NCBI GenBank assembly: GCA_020226215.1
Contig: CM035233.1
Coordinates: 10,230,001-10,294,000, forward strand
From: Sindora glabra
Lineage: Eukaryota > Streptophyta > Magnoliopsida > Fabales > Fabaceae
Reading direction: 5' to 3'
DNA length: 64,000 nt
Position numbers and translations under genes: made by a program. The notes beneath the pieces are model-generated. The model was not told the origin of the DNA and did not search any database. It saw only the letters and a program-made list of their open reading frames with translations. Numbering within the stretch: the stretch's first letter is position 1; each line of letters opens with the position of its first letter. This document shows positions 20,831 to 33,614 of this stretch, piece by piece.

Positions 20831-23670
20831 TAATTAGAAATGATAATCTTGTATGTTTGTTTCAAAATTGCATCCATCTTTCTCCTTTCATTATGTTTTT
20901 TTTTAAAAAAATTGATTTAATAATAACATTGTTAGTAAACAAACTTTAACTTTCTTTTCTGTTATATTCTATTCATATAAGTAAAAGAAGGTCATGTTTT
21001 TCTCATTTTCCCACCCCTTACTTTCTTTTCAATAGGTAAGAAAAAAGGAAATTTTTTTCTTACTATTTTCTTTCCTCTCATTTTCTTTCCTTTTATTTCC
21101 TTTCAACCAAAAAGGAAATGTTAAATTGCATCTTTAATGTTTAAAGATAACTTTTTTTATCTCAATTCCAATCTCATCCCTTTCTATTATAATCTTAGCT
21201 TTGTTATTGTTTATCTTTTATTTGGATGGAATGTGAAAAAAATATAGAAAAAAAGTTTGACAAAAAAGGGGTATAAAGAAAATATATGGACAAGTACTTT
21301 TTCACTTATTGCTTAAATATATAGAAAATAAATAGCAAAAAATGATAAAAATATTATTTTTATTTAATTTGATTGACACATAAAATAAAAATGAATTTAT
21401 TAAATAATAAAATTGCTTCTATTGTAAGTTAACATAGCTACCTAGTAAACTCTGCAGAATAGTGATTTTGAAATTACATAATTTTTATCATCCCTTTTCT
21501 ACACCTATTTGGTAGAAAAAGTTTTTACTAATTCTTGAGGTACTTTTTCAACCTTTTTAACAAAATATTAAAGCTAATGGGTAGTTTGTTTTTCAAAGAG
21601 CTCAACAATTGACAAATACCATACTTTATATAAGTCATACATTCCTTTTAACTAAAATTTGATAATGTTAAGAACAAGTATATAATTAAAGCATAGAAGA
21701 AATTTGACCTAAAGAAATTCTTAAATGTTTCATGCACATTAAAAAATATTTTTTTAATTTTTAAGACATTAAAACTAGCAAAAGTTGATAATTGACTTTT
21801 ATTTATTAAGTAAAGATAAAAACAAAGGTCATAATCAAAGTATACAAGATCTTTTAATCTAACATATTGTCATGGATTGTTAACTCATTAGCTTGAATGT
21901 TTAGTCCATATTCATCAATATTTAGAGAACTTATCATCATTTTTCATAGACTTTAATGACATTAAAGAAAGGAAAAAAATTTGTATACTCCAATTATAAT
22001 GTATATCGTAATTCTCAATCAAAAGAAGTTAGTCATTTACAATTTTCAATGCATTGAAAATTAAAATATAATTTTCAATACATGTAAGTTTCAAAAGAAA
22101 TAACAAATAGATAACAAAATTGACATTTGACTTCTCTCTCTTGATTGGAACTAAGGGCACATGTGGAGGTGAAGTTGGGATAAAAATTATGATAGGTTGA
22201 AATTGTATTTATCAAAGATATATGATAAATTTTTTAATCCTACAAGGCTAACATTTAAATTTTTTTAAAAAAGAAAACAAAAATGTAGGAAAACTTTTGT
22301 AAATTTTCCAATTTTAATTAGCCACTCAATTAATAATTTAGCTTCACTATTAAACACTTGTTACAACTTAAGTATACAAGAATTTCATGAAAGAAAGATA
22401 ATGTGATAATTCTGTTTGGATAATGTATCCAAAACCGTCATAAGTAAATAAGTTTGAATAGTCAAATGCATAAATGAAGGCATAGAATTGACATATCAAA
22501 AAATTTAAAAGTGGAAATATACCTTCCAAAGTTAATTGTTATAGAACTTAATTATAGTTTCTTAAAGTGTTTGTTGAAAGACTCTCAATTTAGAATACCA
22601 ATACATGTATTAATTTCTTTATTTGAATAGTATAATTATGACTAGATAATTATTATAATCATTAAATTGTAATTATTAACAATAATTAATAAAATAACTA
22701 ATATAGATGTTGTAATTTAAATGAAAAATGTTACAATAAACATCTAAGAAACTTTATCTTAGTTTTATCATTAAATTAAATACTAGTTGGACATGTTTTT
22801 CTCTTCCTCTCCTTTATTAAGGAAGTGGCACTAACAATGGGAGAAGCACATTTATGTTAAGCAGATGAGGAATTAGAAAAAGATTAGTTATCTATCATAT
22901 GAAACCTTATGATGCATTCTTTATCTTAACATAAGAATGAGTTCTCCATGATAAGGAAAATAATTTTCTACAATATTAGAATAACCCAATAATATTAAAT
23001 GTCTATTATTTGTGAAATTCATTCATAGAAATAAGTTTAGTTTACTAGTGCCTATGAATTTTAAATTTTTTGATTTGGATGAAAATGTGAAACCTTCATA
23101 TATAAGATTTATTATACATGTTCAAGGTAAGACAAAGGGATTTTAATTAACATTTAACAATATTAAATGCATATGTGTTAAGATCATAACTACCCATACT
23201 AGTTTATTTAAGATTACATGAGTTTACCATCAAATGTTACCTCAAAATATGAAAAGATACAAAGATAATGCTTTTTAATTGAAACAAAATCATGATGTAT
23301 GTTATTGTATTCTTATGTTAAAGGAAAAAGTAAAATCAAATAACATAAGTTATTCCAGCTATATTTTCTATTTTTCATATATGTTAATTATTATTGTTAC
23401 TAATTAAAGATTTTATTATTTGTATTTTTCAACTTGTTGTGAAATTTGGCCCCAGCAAGCTTCAAGTTAAATCCCCTCCTCTATAATAAAAATTAAAGCT
23501 TTGCAATCTCCCTCTTGTTAGTATTGTCAAATTCATCTACAAGATAATTCCTTAAAATATTAATAACAAGTAAAATTATGCTTTATTCAATCATTATGTA
23601 AAATGTATCGGTTCCATTATCGTCCTTTGTGTTCACAACATTAGGATTTATAGTGTTAAGCCCAAAATTC
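20831..23670. other. Gene-free AT-rich stretch
   Basis: No coding remnant recognised. 22580-22770 resembles 32555-32740 in the same orientation (shared TTAAATTG(T/C)AATT(A/G)TTAA and AAATGAAAAAT blocks), so it is another dispersed repeat of unknown type. Possible MITE-like pieces around 20880-21130 (TTTCTTTCC runs) could not be bounded. Confidence 0.5.
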
Positions 23671-26205
23671 ATCCCCTTTGAACAATATTGTTATTCAAAA
23701 AGTAATGAAGAGTTTGAATCAAAACTATCTAAAACAATTATGTTCCCTATAGCACCTAGTTCTACACAATCACTCCATTCCAACAACTATGATAACACCA
23801 TATAATTCCTACTTTTTCTTTATCTAACAATGTATAAATCATTGTTACATTGGTTTATAGCTTGAAGTAATGAAGTAATATCATCAATATTATGAATTTT
23901 TCTCTTATATATAAGTTATAGAATCCTTAATGTTCACTACCTTGAGTTAAAAAGAATTCACATACTTTTTATCCAACCTTTTTTGTCTCCTATTATCTAT
24001 AATAGAAGATAATATCCCATAAGTCTCCACATGGACTAATGTGTCCATTTCTATAACTTTATCAAGAAAGAGAAGCCAGAGAACAAAAATTTGGGCTCCA
24101 TAATGCCTACTCATTTGCTAATCAATATATAAAGCTTCTCGATTATCAGGCCCACTAATAAAGATCATGACAATGCGTAGGTTGGCTTTTGTTAATGAAC
24201 CTAAACCTCAATCCTTGAATATCCTTATAGAGTAAGGTGTATCTTGTATGACATTTTGATTAATATCTTTAAATGTTATATTGGTTACTTCAAGATATCC
24301 TTTTGCACGTAATTATTTATGGAAAGGAAGGAGAATTAAAGTTATCCTCTTTTCTTTTGCCAAGTTATAAATGCCCACATGAATGCTTGCATAGGTTAAC
24401 TAGTATCCATTCTAACAACATTATTTCTTTCTTTAAATATATCAAATACATTGTAAATTCTCTCTAACTCTATGTACGTTTTAGTAAGGTTTTGTCTACC
24501 TTGATTGCTAAGTTACTCCACTTAGGTGGCCAAAAAAGTAGCAGCATGTCCAGTGAATTTAACCAAATAAAGGGAAAAAATATGTAAAGGCAAAACTTTT
24601 ATGGCATTAGAAATTTCAAGTAAGCTAATCATGCAGGTAGCTTGGCAAACATTATAGACATAAGCTAGAACTTGAAGCTCAACATCTATCCTTAAATTTT
24701 GAATTATCCTTAACTTGTATTGCTTGAATTAGCTTTTTGGCTTATATAAGGACTTGATAATAAGAGACACTACTACAGTCATTATCACAATAACACTCAC
24801 TATGATTGAAAATGATACATAGTTTAACATCTACGAAAATACACTTAGAATTACTTAGTCAATTAATAGAGTTATCATAATAAATTGCTATAAATTTTAA
24901 GTATAAATAATGTTACTTTCACATCTTTTCATTTATAACCCCCTTATAACTATATACTTAAGCATGATTAAATTGAAATTAACATGCCAACTTCTAGTAA
25001 GGCCAATTGAGTGAAATTCTCACAATAAAATGAAAATCAACTATAAATAATGCTAATTTCACCTTTAATTTTGCTATAATTACAAGTGGTAAAGCTAATT
25101 TTGCTCTAATTGCATCACATCTTGATAACAAGTTCAAGTAACATTTTTATTCCAAGTGTTAATGAAAGAATTATTAGATCAAATATTAAACTAAATGCAT
25201 TTTTGTCCCATGCAATGTTTAGCATTATCCTTGCTAAAACCTTTTTGGTATTTAAAAGCAATCCAAGACCCGTACCATCTCTAATAAACATACAAAAGAA
25301 TCAAATTACTAAAATATTGCTTATAACCTTTGAAAAACAAAGCAGAAGTATGACAAGCAGCATAATAAGCCAATGCTTTTAGCTACCAATAATTATCAAT
25401 TTGAGCCTTATTCCCATACTAGTAAAGAAGAGAGGAGACAATAATCTTGACATGAAATCATCTAACTTCTTCATCATCATGTCTGCAAATCTCCTATGAG
25501 GCAAAATTAATCCAAACATAAGAACCCCTATAATGGAATGTGTTCCACGTAAATATGTGATAAACGCACATGTGAATACACCAATCATAACATAAAGCAA
25601 TTAGTGATTGTCCTATAAATCTTTATCAATTTTCTTGTTAAATAAATGTAAAATTAAAAGACCAACACAAAAAAGCAAAAAAGGATAAACAATAAAGTAC
25701 TTGACATAGAGAAAGTAAGCTTTTAGTTGTTAATGGTAAATAGTGCTAACAATATCAACAAAATGCAATTATAGGCATCAATAATCATAATTAATGTTAA
25801 GGCTACTTACCCTAGTCTTGTATTAAAAAGCTTTAAATTAACAAGCAAATGAATAAGAATTGGAAAAATAGTCACAAAAAGAGATAGATTCCAAAATATG
25901 AACCACTTTATGTAAAATCCTCCCCTATTGCAACATTATTCTCAAAAAATATGTAATATAAAGTGAATATGGCAGACCTTATCACATAGAATAAGGATTC
26001 TTAAAAGAGTAATGGCTGTGGCAATTTTTCTTGCTTTTAAGATGGCAATTAGATTCATCTCCAATCCACAAAGAAAAACATTTTAGATAACACCCGCATG
26101 TGCTATGGTTTCAATACTTGGGACCCCACTTATTAGGTGTATTTTTCCAAAGAATTCTTTCATCCTCTCTAATAATGCTGCACTTAGTGTAAAACTAGCT
26201 ACATA
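23670..26205 (-). pseudogene. CHX-type cation/H+ antiporter pseudogene
   Basis: Plant CHX proteins (CPA2 family) are about 800-residue endomembrane or plasma-membrane cation/H+ exchangers with 10-12 membrane helices and a long cytosolic tail. On the minus strand the family can be followed almost end to end: IETIAHAGV and FLCGLEMNLIAILKARKIA (about 26120-26020), FVTIFPILIHLLVNLKLFNT (about 25880), then the best piece, 25600-25379, with GTHSIIGVLMFGLILPHRR and KLDDFMSRLLSPLFFTSMGI. DGTGLGLLLNTKKVLARIML follows (about 25275). The tail has DVELQVLAYVYNVCQATCMI (about 24680), AKEKRITLILLPFHK (about 24330), GPDNREAL (about 24150) and VELGAIGNIIVLDSFDSNSS (about 23750). The N-terminal first ~60 residues are not found; a TGTAG splice-acceptor-like site sits at about 26205. 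Many stops and frameshifts show it is dead. The nearest CHX subgroup cannot be told by eye. Confidence 0.9.
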
Positions 26206-28113
26206 AAAATAAATATTTCAAACACCCATTATAATTAAAATGAATAAATAATTGAATAGTTATCAAGAACAATTTAAATGACCCCTAAAACATAAGTCTT
26301 TTTCTTATTGAAGGATCAATAATTGAAGAATTTTAAAAGGATCTTTTAAAAGAATATATAGAATTTCTATAAATTGGGTGGCAAGGTTAGAACTCATGAC
26401 ATCTTAATCAAAAAGGTTTTGATACCAAATTAAGTATCATGATTTAAAAAATTTAAGTGTCTAAACAGAGGTTAAAGAATTATTATTATTGTTTAAAGGC
26501 AATATTTTAGACAAAATCATGAATTATAATAAAGATAACCATTAATAATTATAAAAAAATAAATATCTTGGATATAATTTTCAATTTTTGATTCAAAAAG
26601 ATTTTCATAACATTGGAAAATGTCAAAAGCTAGATAATTAAATAGGTTTTCAATAAAAGATTTTATGTATCATTAATTAGTAATAATTCATGTACTCATT
26701 TATCATTTAAAAAGGTAATTCACTATATCCATGTGAAATACACTTACCATTATCTAAGTAACAATATGAGGTAGATTGATTAGCTTAAGAAGATAGTAGA
26801 AAAATATTATTGTAAGGATAACGTAGATAATTTGGGTAACTAAAAGAGGAAGATGTGCTATGTGTATATTACTAACTTACCATATTTTATTAGGATTATT
26901 TGATATTAATGTAGGACATGCTTGACCACTAGTCCAACTTGCTGATTTAGCTAACACTATAGTTAATTCTTTCTTCTGATATATAGATTTAACTAAAACT
27001 CTTTATTAAACCTTTTGAATAATGTTTCTCTTCTTTTTAATTTGTTCTTGTTTTCATTTTCTAAAAATTATACCTCATAAAGAAAACTATAAAGGAAAAT
27101 AACTAAAGTAAAGATATTATATCTAGTTTTTGTGCTTTATTTAGGGTGGTTGACTATGATTGTACATTACTAGATTTTGTTGCTAAATTTTTCTCTTTTG
27201 CATGGAGAAATACATGAAATTTGTTTAAAATTTTAAATTGTCATCTCAATAATTACTTTACTTAATTCATGTCTCTAACTTGGTTACTATTTTAAATGGC
27301 TCACAAATATATATGCTTATTATTCTATCAATAAATTTTATATTATACTTTTAATATCAAAAAGTGTTATTCCAATTATTATAACTAGATTTTATCATTA
27401 TTTTCCTAGATTATCTAAGCTAAACTTATTGATTTATAATATAATAGTAATGATGTCAATTTGTTAGTGGAAAGTAAATAATAGAATTTTACAAAAAATA
27501 TAGAAAATTTTAAAGCTATGAATTTTCAAGTTGAGGAAGATTTAGGAATGAAGGAAAAAGAAAACGAAGACTTTCATTTCTTTTATAAATAACTTGTTAA
27601 TTTTTTTGTAAAATAAAGGTAAAAAATAAAACTTAGTTAAAATTTTGCTCTTGCTTTCATGAAGATGCAATGTAAACCTTTAAATGACTTACTTACATCA
27701 TTTTTTTACACACACATGATTAATATAATATTACTCAAATTCCATTCTAAATGTTCATGTTCAAGTTAAATTTCAAAACATGACAAGTTATTATTTAGTA
27801 TATTATTTAGTAAGGTTAAACTAGTATTAATTTTGAATAGTTTTATTTATTAGAATAGAAAATTCACATCCACCTATCTTAATCTTAACTATCTTATATA
27901 TTTTAGTGTGTGATAACATTAAAAGTAAGAAATGGAAGCTTCTTGAAAAGAAATAATTTAAGTTATCATTTTTTATAGTATGAAAAGTGAGTATATAATT
28001 AGTGATATAGTTGTGAAAGCTATTAAAAAAAAACTATATGTCTTAATGTAATAAACTCTTAAATGGTAGATATATTGATAATTTTTCTTTGTATAAAATT
28101 TAGCTAATGTTCT
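26206..28113. other. Gene-free AT-rich stretch
   Basis: Nothing recognised. The missing CHX first exon, if it survives, would be expected in the left part, but I could not see it. Confidence 0.5.
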
Positions 28114-28329
28114 TTAGGTGGCATTTAGTTTATGAAATCAAACATTTCTAGGAATCCTAACATCCCTAAGAATATGATTCTAGGAATTTAATTCATGAAA
28201 ATATGATATTCTCATATTTAATTCAATTAGAAATATTCTTAAAAATATTATAATATTATATTTTAATTAATTTGAATATTTTTAAAAATATTATTTGATT
28301 ACTAAAAATATCTTGATTAAAAATTGAGT

Positions 28330-28830
28330 GGTTACCTATGGTGTGTGATGATCAACCGTAATCACTAATAGTAGGTAATAATGATGACAATGGCAGACAA
28401 TTGTTACCAATAGTAGGCGGTGGTTAACAGTAGCCACCAACAATAAGTAATAGTTAGTGGTTATCACTAAGAGTCAGTGGTGGTTATTAAGAATAGCTAG
28501 TAGCCAACAATGATTGTAAATAATAGGTGATGTTCGATAATGGTCAACATCGATAGGTAGTTATTCATAGTAGTCACTAATAATTGGTAGTAGCCAATGG
28601 TAGATATCAATAATGGATGGTGGTAATTAATGATAGATAGCAATGAACGATAATCATTAGTGGTAGGTGGTGGTTAATAATGGCCAATAGTATTAGGTGG
28701 TGATCAGTGGTAGTCACTAATGATGTATGGTGGTGAATAGTAGTTATTAATAGCAAGTGACAATTAACAATGGTTATTAAAGATAGATAATAATGGGTGG
28801 TTGTTAATCCCGGTGAGTAATGAAGTAGGC
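28330..28830 (+). repeat. Degenerate minisatellite, about 30-bp unit
   Basis: Some 15 imperfect head-to-tail units of the type AATAATAGGTGGTGGTTAAT followed by an AGTGGTCACT-like half fill the body of the outer Tourist-like element. Unit length is about 30 bp with occasional 40-bp units. No coding sense. Confidence 0.75.
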
Positions 28831-29287
28831 AAAGTGGTCTTTCTATACTAATTAAATATTTTTATTTCATGGAAACATAAGATATACACTTCCCTATAAG
28901 AATATTTTAGAAGAATATTGGATTAAAAATATTTCTAGAAATGTTCATGTTCCTTGGAATATTCTTTTCAAATTTGAACTAGACATAAAAATCTTACATT
29001 TCCATGTGTGGCATTTGGTTCATAGAATCTTACATTCCCGGGAATATAAAATTCCCATGTTTGGCTTGTTATAAAGATACCTAGAAATTTTTTTTTCAGA
29101 TTCCCAAGTATATTGTATTCCTATGTTTGGTTCAAATCCAATATTTCTAGGAATCTTGAGAAGTTTTCAAAAATACCCTTAACTTGGTTGCTTTTCAAAA
29201 ACTGCTATTACTAAATAAAAAATAAGAAGGTATATAAATCAGAAGCAACAGTCATAAACTTGTTTCCAATTAAATTCGTTCCAAGGC

Positions 29288-29314
29288 ATATATATATATA
29301 TATATATATATATA
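29288..29314 (+). repeat. (AT)n microsatellite
   Basis: A run of about 27 bp of AT dinucleotides inside the Harbinger element. Confidence 0.9.
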
Positions 29315-29639
29315 GGAGTGTGTTTTCAATAATCAGTTTAATTCTTATTGTTTCTTTATGTTGCTGGAAGCACGAGCTTTAATATATACACTGGAGTTTT
29401 AAAACAAGTTTAAGTTAAATGAACTGTAAACATTTTTCAGCGATTAAGGCTGTCTATGTCACCAGTGAACATTATTGTATTGTGTGACGTGAGATTGCAC
29501 TTGAACAATACAAAACCATAACTTAAGATAACCATTATAAAATTTCATCAAAATTCACACATCAACATAAAAATTCACATCAAGTTCCATGGTCATCAAA
29601 CTTAACATACAAAAATAAAAATTGATTTAGAAATCAAGT

Positions 29640-30300
29640 CCTATAGTAGGCAATAGCCATTATAAAAATAAAAAGTCTAAATGTTGCCAATAATTCTTTA
29701 AAGCATAATATTTTCACATAAAGAAACACTACATATCTCTCATTAAGTTTCAACATAATCCTTTTTCCAATCATTGGGTAAAGTAAAGAAATAATCAATT
29801 TAATGTTGATCTTTAGTGGTAATCTCCCCAGCCAACATTCTTTGAATGTTTGTAAGCCCATCAACACATTTTAGCTCATTAATTACCCTCATCCTTTTAT
29901 CAGCTCCTTCTTGTTCATGCTTGAAATAGGATGCAAATTCCTTTATATCTTCTTTTGTACTCTCGAAAAAACCCCTAACTTCTCTACCGTATTGGTTAAG
30001 TTGTCAACAATATCATCAGCGCCTCTAGTCCTCTTTTTTGACTTACTTCCATTACTTTGCCCATTGCTTGGGCCTTGGGTGTTTGGAAATGGTGGTGTTG
30101 GAGGTGGTTGAGTATCAGAAATGTTGTCCAAGAATTCATCAAAATCCTCCACATGCATACTAGATTGGCTCTCTAGCTCTCCTTCTTGTCCTTCTATGTT
30201 ATGTTGCATTTCCTTCTCCATTGCTTGAAGTGAATCATAAGGATTTTCGGCATCTTCACCATATGCTCTATCTTTACCATAAACTTGCTACAATTCTTTG
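29640..30300 (-). pseudogene. Harbinger second ORF, Myb/SANT-like protein C-terminal part
   Basis: PIF/Harbinger elements encode, besides the transposase, a Myb/SANT-like DNA-binding partner thought to help transposase reach the nucleus and the DNA ends. The minus strand reads YGKDRAYGEDAENPYDSLQA, then an acidic linker with VEDFDEFLDNISDTQPPPTP and a basic, probably nuclear-targeting GSKSKKRTRGADDI (29943-30221 is open for 92 codons). After a frameshift come SYFKHEQEGADKRMRVINEL and DGLTNIQRMLAGEITTKDQH, and then LNERYVVFLYV. The N-terminal SANT helices are not seen. The match to the plant Myb_DNA-bind_3/L10-interacting type is by overall pattern. Confidence 0.7.
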
Positions 30301-30589
30301 AAAACTAGGAACAGTTTGTTGTGCAGTCCTTAAACATTGTTATGAGACTAAAGCATAAACAAATGAAATTGGAAAAATCAATTAATCAATGTAAAATATT
30401 CTATGTTGTATATCTACAAGCATTCATAAATTATAATTACCTTTACCTACTCATTGAAAATTTTCTTCTCAACTACAATTTTTTTTCCTTATCATCCTAT
30501 TCAAATCCACTTGCTTTTGGACCTAACATTTATGATAATGGTAAACAGCATCATATAGGTTATGTATCTATAAGCATTCATATAGGTTG

Positions 30590-31510
30590 TGCCCTATTTT
30601 TCCATTCACTCAAGTGATACCTCTGTCCTCTATATGGTGTAAAGAATCTAGCCCTATTCATGTATCTAGCATCACATAAGTAATAATAGCCTATAATTAA
30701 ATTTAACACTTAGTATTTGTACAATTTAAAACTATATATTTTTAACAATTGATTTTTTTAGCCATAGAGTACCTTATGGAACTTTTAGACCATTAGGACG
30801 AGTAATTGCATCCCTGAGTACTTTAGAATCAGTTGCTAAACCCTCATATCTAGCCAATACATAAATAAATTGCATATCTTGAGAATATACTCTTAGCACA
30901 TTAGTTGTCACTTCACCCTTTCTATTTCAATATCTAGGCTTATCACCTTCTAAAACATTCACCTTGATGTGAGTCCCACCAATTCTCCTAAACAATTCTA
31001 CATATTAAAACACTTAAGTTATTTTTCATTGTCAAAATTCAATTGTATATTTGTAACTAATATTTATAACATAGTTACTTTAAACCATTTCAATTTTGAA
31101 TCACTTGAATTTTCAGGGACTAGTTCAGATTGCTTGAGTAATTCTTTATGGCATCTTAGCATAGCTAGTAGCACATTATTAAATTGTCAACTAATAGTCT
31201 CTCCAAATCTCATGAATTGTTGCTTAATAACTCTATTCTTAATATCATGTGCTAAGATATGTAGAAAAATTACAACCATTTCTTCAACACCCATATTCCT
31301 TGTTGGTTTTAGTCTACTAATAACTCTTAACATATCATATAATCTATGAAATGAAAACCTATCTATCCTAACATTTTTAATAGATGCTAAATCATTTATG
31401 AAAACTATCCTATGGAAGTTCACATTTCGAACCAATATCCTACTATGATAGTCATATCTAATTCTTTTCCTTTTATTTAATTTTTCAACTAGAATTATAC
31501 AAGTCACCAT
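30590..31510 (-). pseudogene. PIF/Harbinger DDE transposase, 5' part with two introns
   Basis: The transposase cuts the element ends and inserts it at TTA. Exon 1 (31510 to about 31079) reads RIDRFSFHRLYDMLRVISRL, MGVEEMVVIFLHILAHDIKN and FMRFGETIS, the N-terminal helix-turn-helix-like region of plant HARBI1-type proteins, and ends at LKWFK. A GT..AG intron (31078-30998) follows. Exon 2 begins NCLG and continues GTHIKVNVLEGDKPRY (first catalytic Asp normally just before GTH; here changed), NRKGEVTTNVLRVYSQDMQF and ATDSKVLRDAITRPNGLKVP. A second GT..AG intron (30772-30691) leads to YYYLCDARYMNRARFFTPYR (second Asp present) and GQRYHLSEW. The remaining C-terminal third, with the catalytic Glu, is missing. 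Stops occur in exons 1 and 2. Confidence 0.85.
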
Positions 31511-32549
31511 AATAAAAAATAAATTGAACTAATTCAATAGCTCTAAAATAACAATCAATATAACAATAATTCTCTTCCTTCTTGCTCGAATTGAAAGATC
31601 CATTATGTGAAAAAATTGTGAAAAATAGATAATGTACAAATCAAACATTAGAACAAAAACAAAATAAACAGTGAAAAAAAGACTATTTTTTTAAAAAAAG
31701 ATTGTTTCCATTTTGCTAAAATATTTTATGCCATTTTGTAAAAATTCACATTAAGTCTGTGCAAAACTAATTCTTCATAGCATTGGCGTTAATGCGGACA
31801 GTCTTAATGCCAATAACGTGTACACCGTATTCAAGGATACAGTAATCAACGCAAATCAAGTCAATACCTCAAATTACAATTGAGGTAAAATTGTCAAAAA
31901 ATTACAATGAATATCCTCAAGTTACATGGCAGAATACAAATTACGGCGAATTTCAGCAAAAAAAACTTTAGTTTAATTACAATTATCAAACCATTAAATT
32001 AGGTTCATGTATTATGTAAATAAACAATCAACTTCTCAAATTTTCCAAATAATTGAATAAAATAAGGATTTACAAAATAATAAAGATTGAGGCAGAGATG
32101 AAAATGAGATTACCTTGATGTTTGGGCATGATGAATAACAAGTTTTGATGGATGATAGTTGCTCTCTTGTTGCTCCAATTTGAAAGATTAAGCTAAAAGC
32201 ACAATGATACTTAACTAAAATTAGGGTATAGTAAAGAAGAAAGAAGCAGAATTTTGTTAAATGATGAGGATAATTATGTCTTTTAACTTTTTAATAAAAA
32301 TACTTAAGTGACAGGAATCCAAGATATCCACCTCCCTCCTTGGGAATATTTGGTGGGAAAATTTTAGCTAAAAAGATTCTCGGGAATGTCATATTCCCAA
32401 GAATTTTTTTATAAGTTTTAAACTAAAATGGGGATATTATATTCTTATGAAATATTTTCGGGAATGTTAGAAACATTCCGTAAATCAAATGCCCCTTCAA
32501 AATAATCCCAAGAATATGAGAAAAATTTCATGAAACAAATGCCACCTTA

Positions 32550-33127
32550 GATGTATGTGATAAGGTTATCTACTTAGATTACAAAATATATATTAATTAC
32601 TATATCTAAAGAAAATAATTATGCAATTAATAAATATTGTCATTATTAAATTGCAATTGTTAATAATAAATAATATTGCAATTAATACATGTATTGTGAT
32701 TTGAATGAAAAATCTTATGACAAACAATTAAGAAATTTTACTTACTTTTTATCTTTATTTTTTAATAAATATTTTTTTCATGTTATAATTATTATTATGA
32801 AAATTTATTTGGATTTGATAGTCTAACTACTTCCACATAGCCTACTAAGTGTAATGACTAAATTTTATTCATATATAAAATAATTTGTGGTTAGAATATT
32901 TTAAATTGATAAAATATATAAAAATAAAAAATAATTTTAATTTTTAAATGTTGTTAAAATCATTTTTGTAAGTTAGTTCAAGTACTTACATGATTATAAA
33001 AAAATTAAAATTAAAATTCTTAATTTAAAAAATTTAATTTACTTCATTATTTTTTTTAATATTTTACCTTTTTTTGAATGTTATAGCTTTCTATATATAG
33101 AAAAGTAACGTGTGTTTAGCATATGCC
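32550..33127. other. Gene-free stretch with a dispersed repeat
   Basis: 32555-32740 resembles 22580-22770. Otherwise only AT-rich sequence without recognisable features. Confidence 0.5.
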
Positions 33128-33130
33128 TTA

Positions 33131-33614
33131 GAGATTGTTTAGTTTGTCTTAATAATATGAAAAGTTTTATTTCTCATGAAATAAAAAAGAGATAAGTTAT
33201 TTAGTTAATTATTATCTTACAAATTGAAAAAAATAAAACTTCTTGAAAAGTTTTACTTTCCATAGAGCATAAGAAGTTATTTATCTACCTTCACTTCAGG
33301 TAAGTTCTACTTCTTATACTATTTATAGATATAATGACAAAATTATCTTCATTAAATTTAATAAATATCAACTAAAATTTATTAATTTGTAATATAATAA
33401 TATGTAGATATAGTAGTTATTTTATTAAGACTTCTTAAGATATTCAAAGTTAAATTAAATAAGATATAGGAATTGACTCTTCTTAGGAAGAGTCACTTCT
33501 TATGTAGCAATAAAATAACTTTAAGTACTTCCTAGAAAGTTTATATAGGAAGTTATTTCCTAGGAAATTCAATATCTTATGAAAAGTTACTTTCTATATA
33601 AACTAAATGATTCA
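33131..33614. mobile_element. Tourist-like MITE, about 484 bp
   Basis: The left end GAGATTGTTTAGTTTGTC and the reverse complement of the right end, TGAATCATTTAGTTTATA, form imperfect terminal repeats. TTA flanks both sides (33128-33130 and 33615-33617). No coding sequence. The right part lies inside the tandem duplication that starts at 33485, so a second MITE right end occurs at about 34413, again before TTA. Confidence 0.6.

Larger units (their letters stand above)
29018..32495 (-). mobile_element. PIF/Harbinger transposon, autonomous type, decayed
   Basis: Termini GTGGCATTTGGTTCATAGAA (left) and, on the minus strand, GGGGCATTTGATTTACGGAA (right) are imperfect inverted repeats with shared sub-terminal ACATTCCCG blocks. 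Between them, on the minus strand, lie a DDE transposase remnant and a Myb/SANT-like second ORF, the two-gene content typical of PIF/Harbinger. The flanking triplets (TGT and TTC) no longer match. Confidence 0.75.
28117..32546. mobile_element. Tourist-like (PIF/Harbinger) element, outer, carrying a nested element
   Basis: Left end GGTGGCATTTAGTTTATGAAA and right end (reverse complement) GGTGGCATTTGTTTCATGAA form terminal inverted repeats. They are flanked by TTA on both sides (28114-28116 and 32547-32549), the target duplication of the PIF/Harbinger superfamily. Inside, a second pair of related termini encloses the transposase genes, so the outer element is best read as a roughly 0.95-kb non-autonomous element (28117-29017 plus 32496-32546) split by the inner one. 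Confidence 0.75.

Noticed and set aside
25110..25382. 90-codon plus-strand open frame
   Set aside because: Antisense to the CHX pseudogene (its DGTGLGLLLNTKK region is on minus).
28330..28830. Spaced repeats considered as a CRISPR array
   Set aside because: Units are head to tail and degenerate with no unique spacers, in a plant nuclear setting and inside a transposon.
29911..30111. 66-codon plus-strand open frame with terminal glycines
   Set aside because: Antisense to the proline-rich linker of the Harbinger Myb-like ORF.
30969..31349. 126-codon plus-strand open frame
   Set aside because: Antisense shadow of the minus-strand Harbinger transposase, whose residues are clearly conserved.
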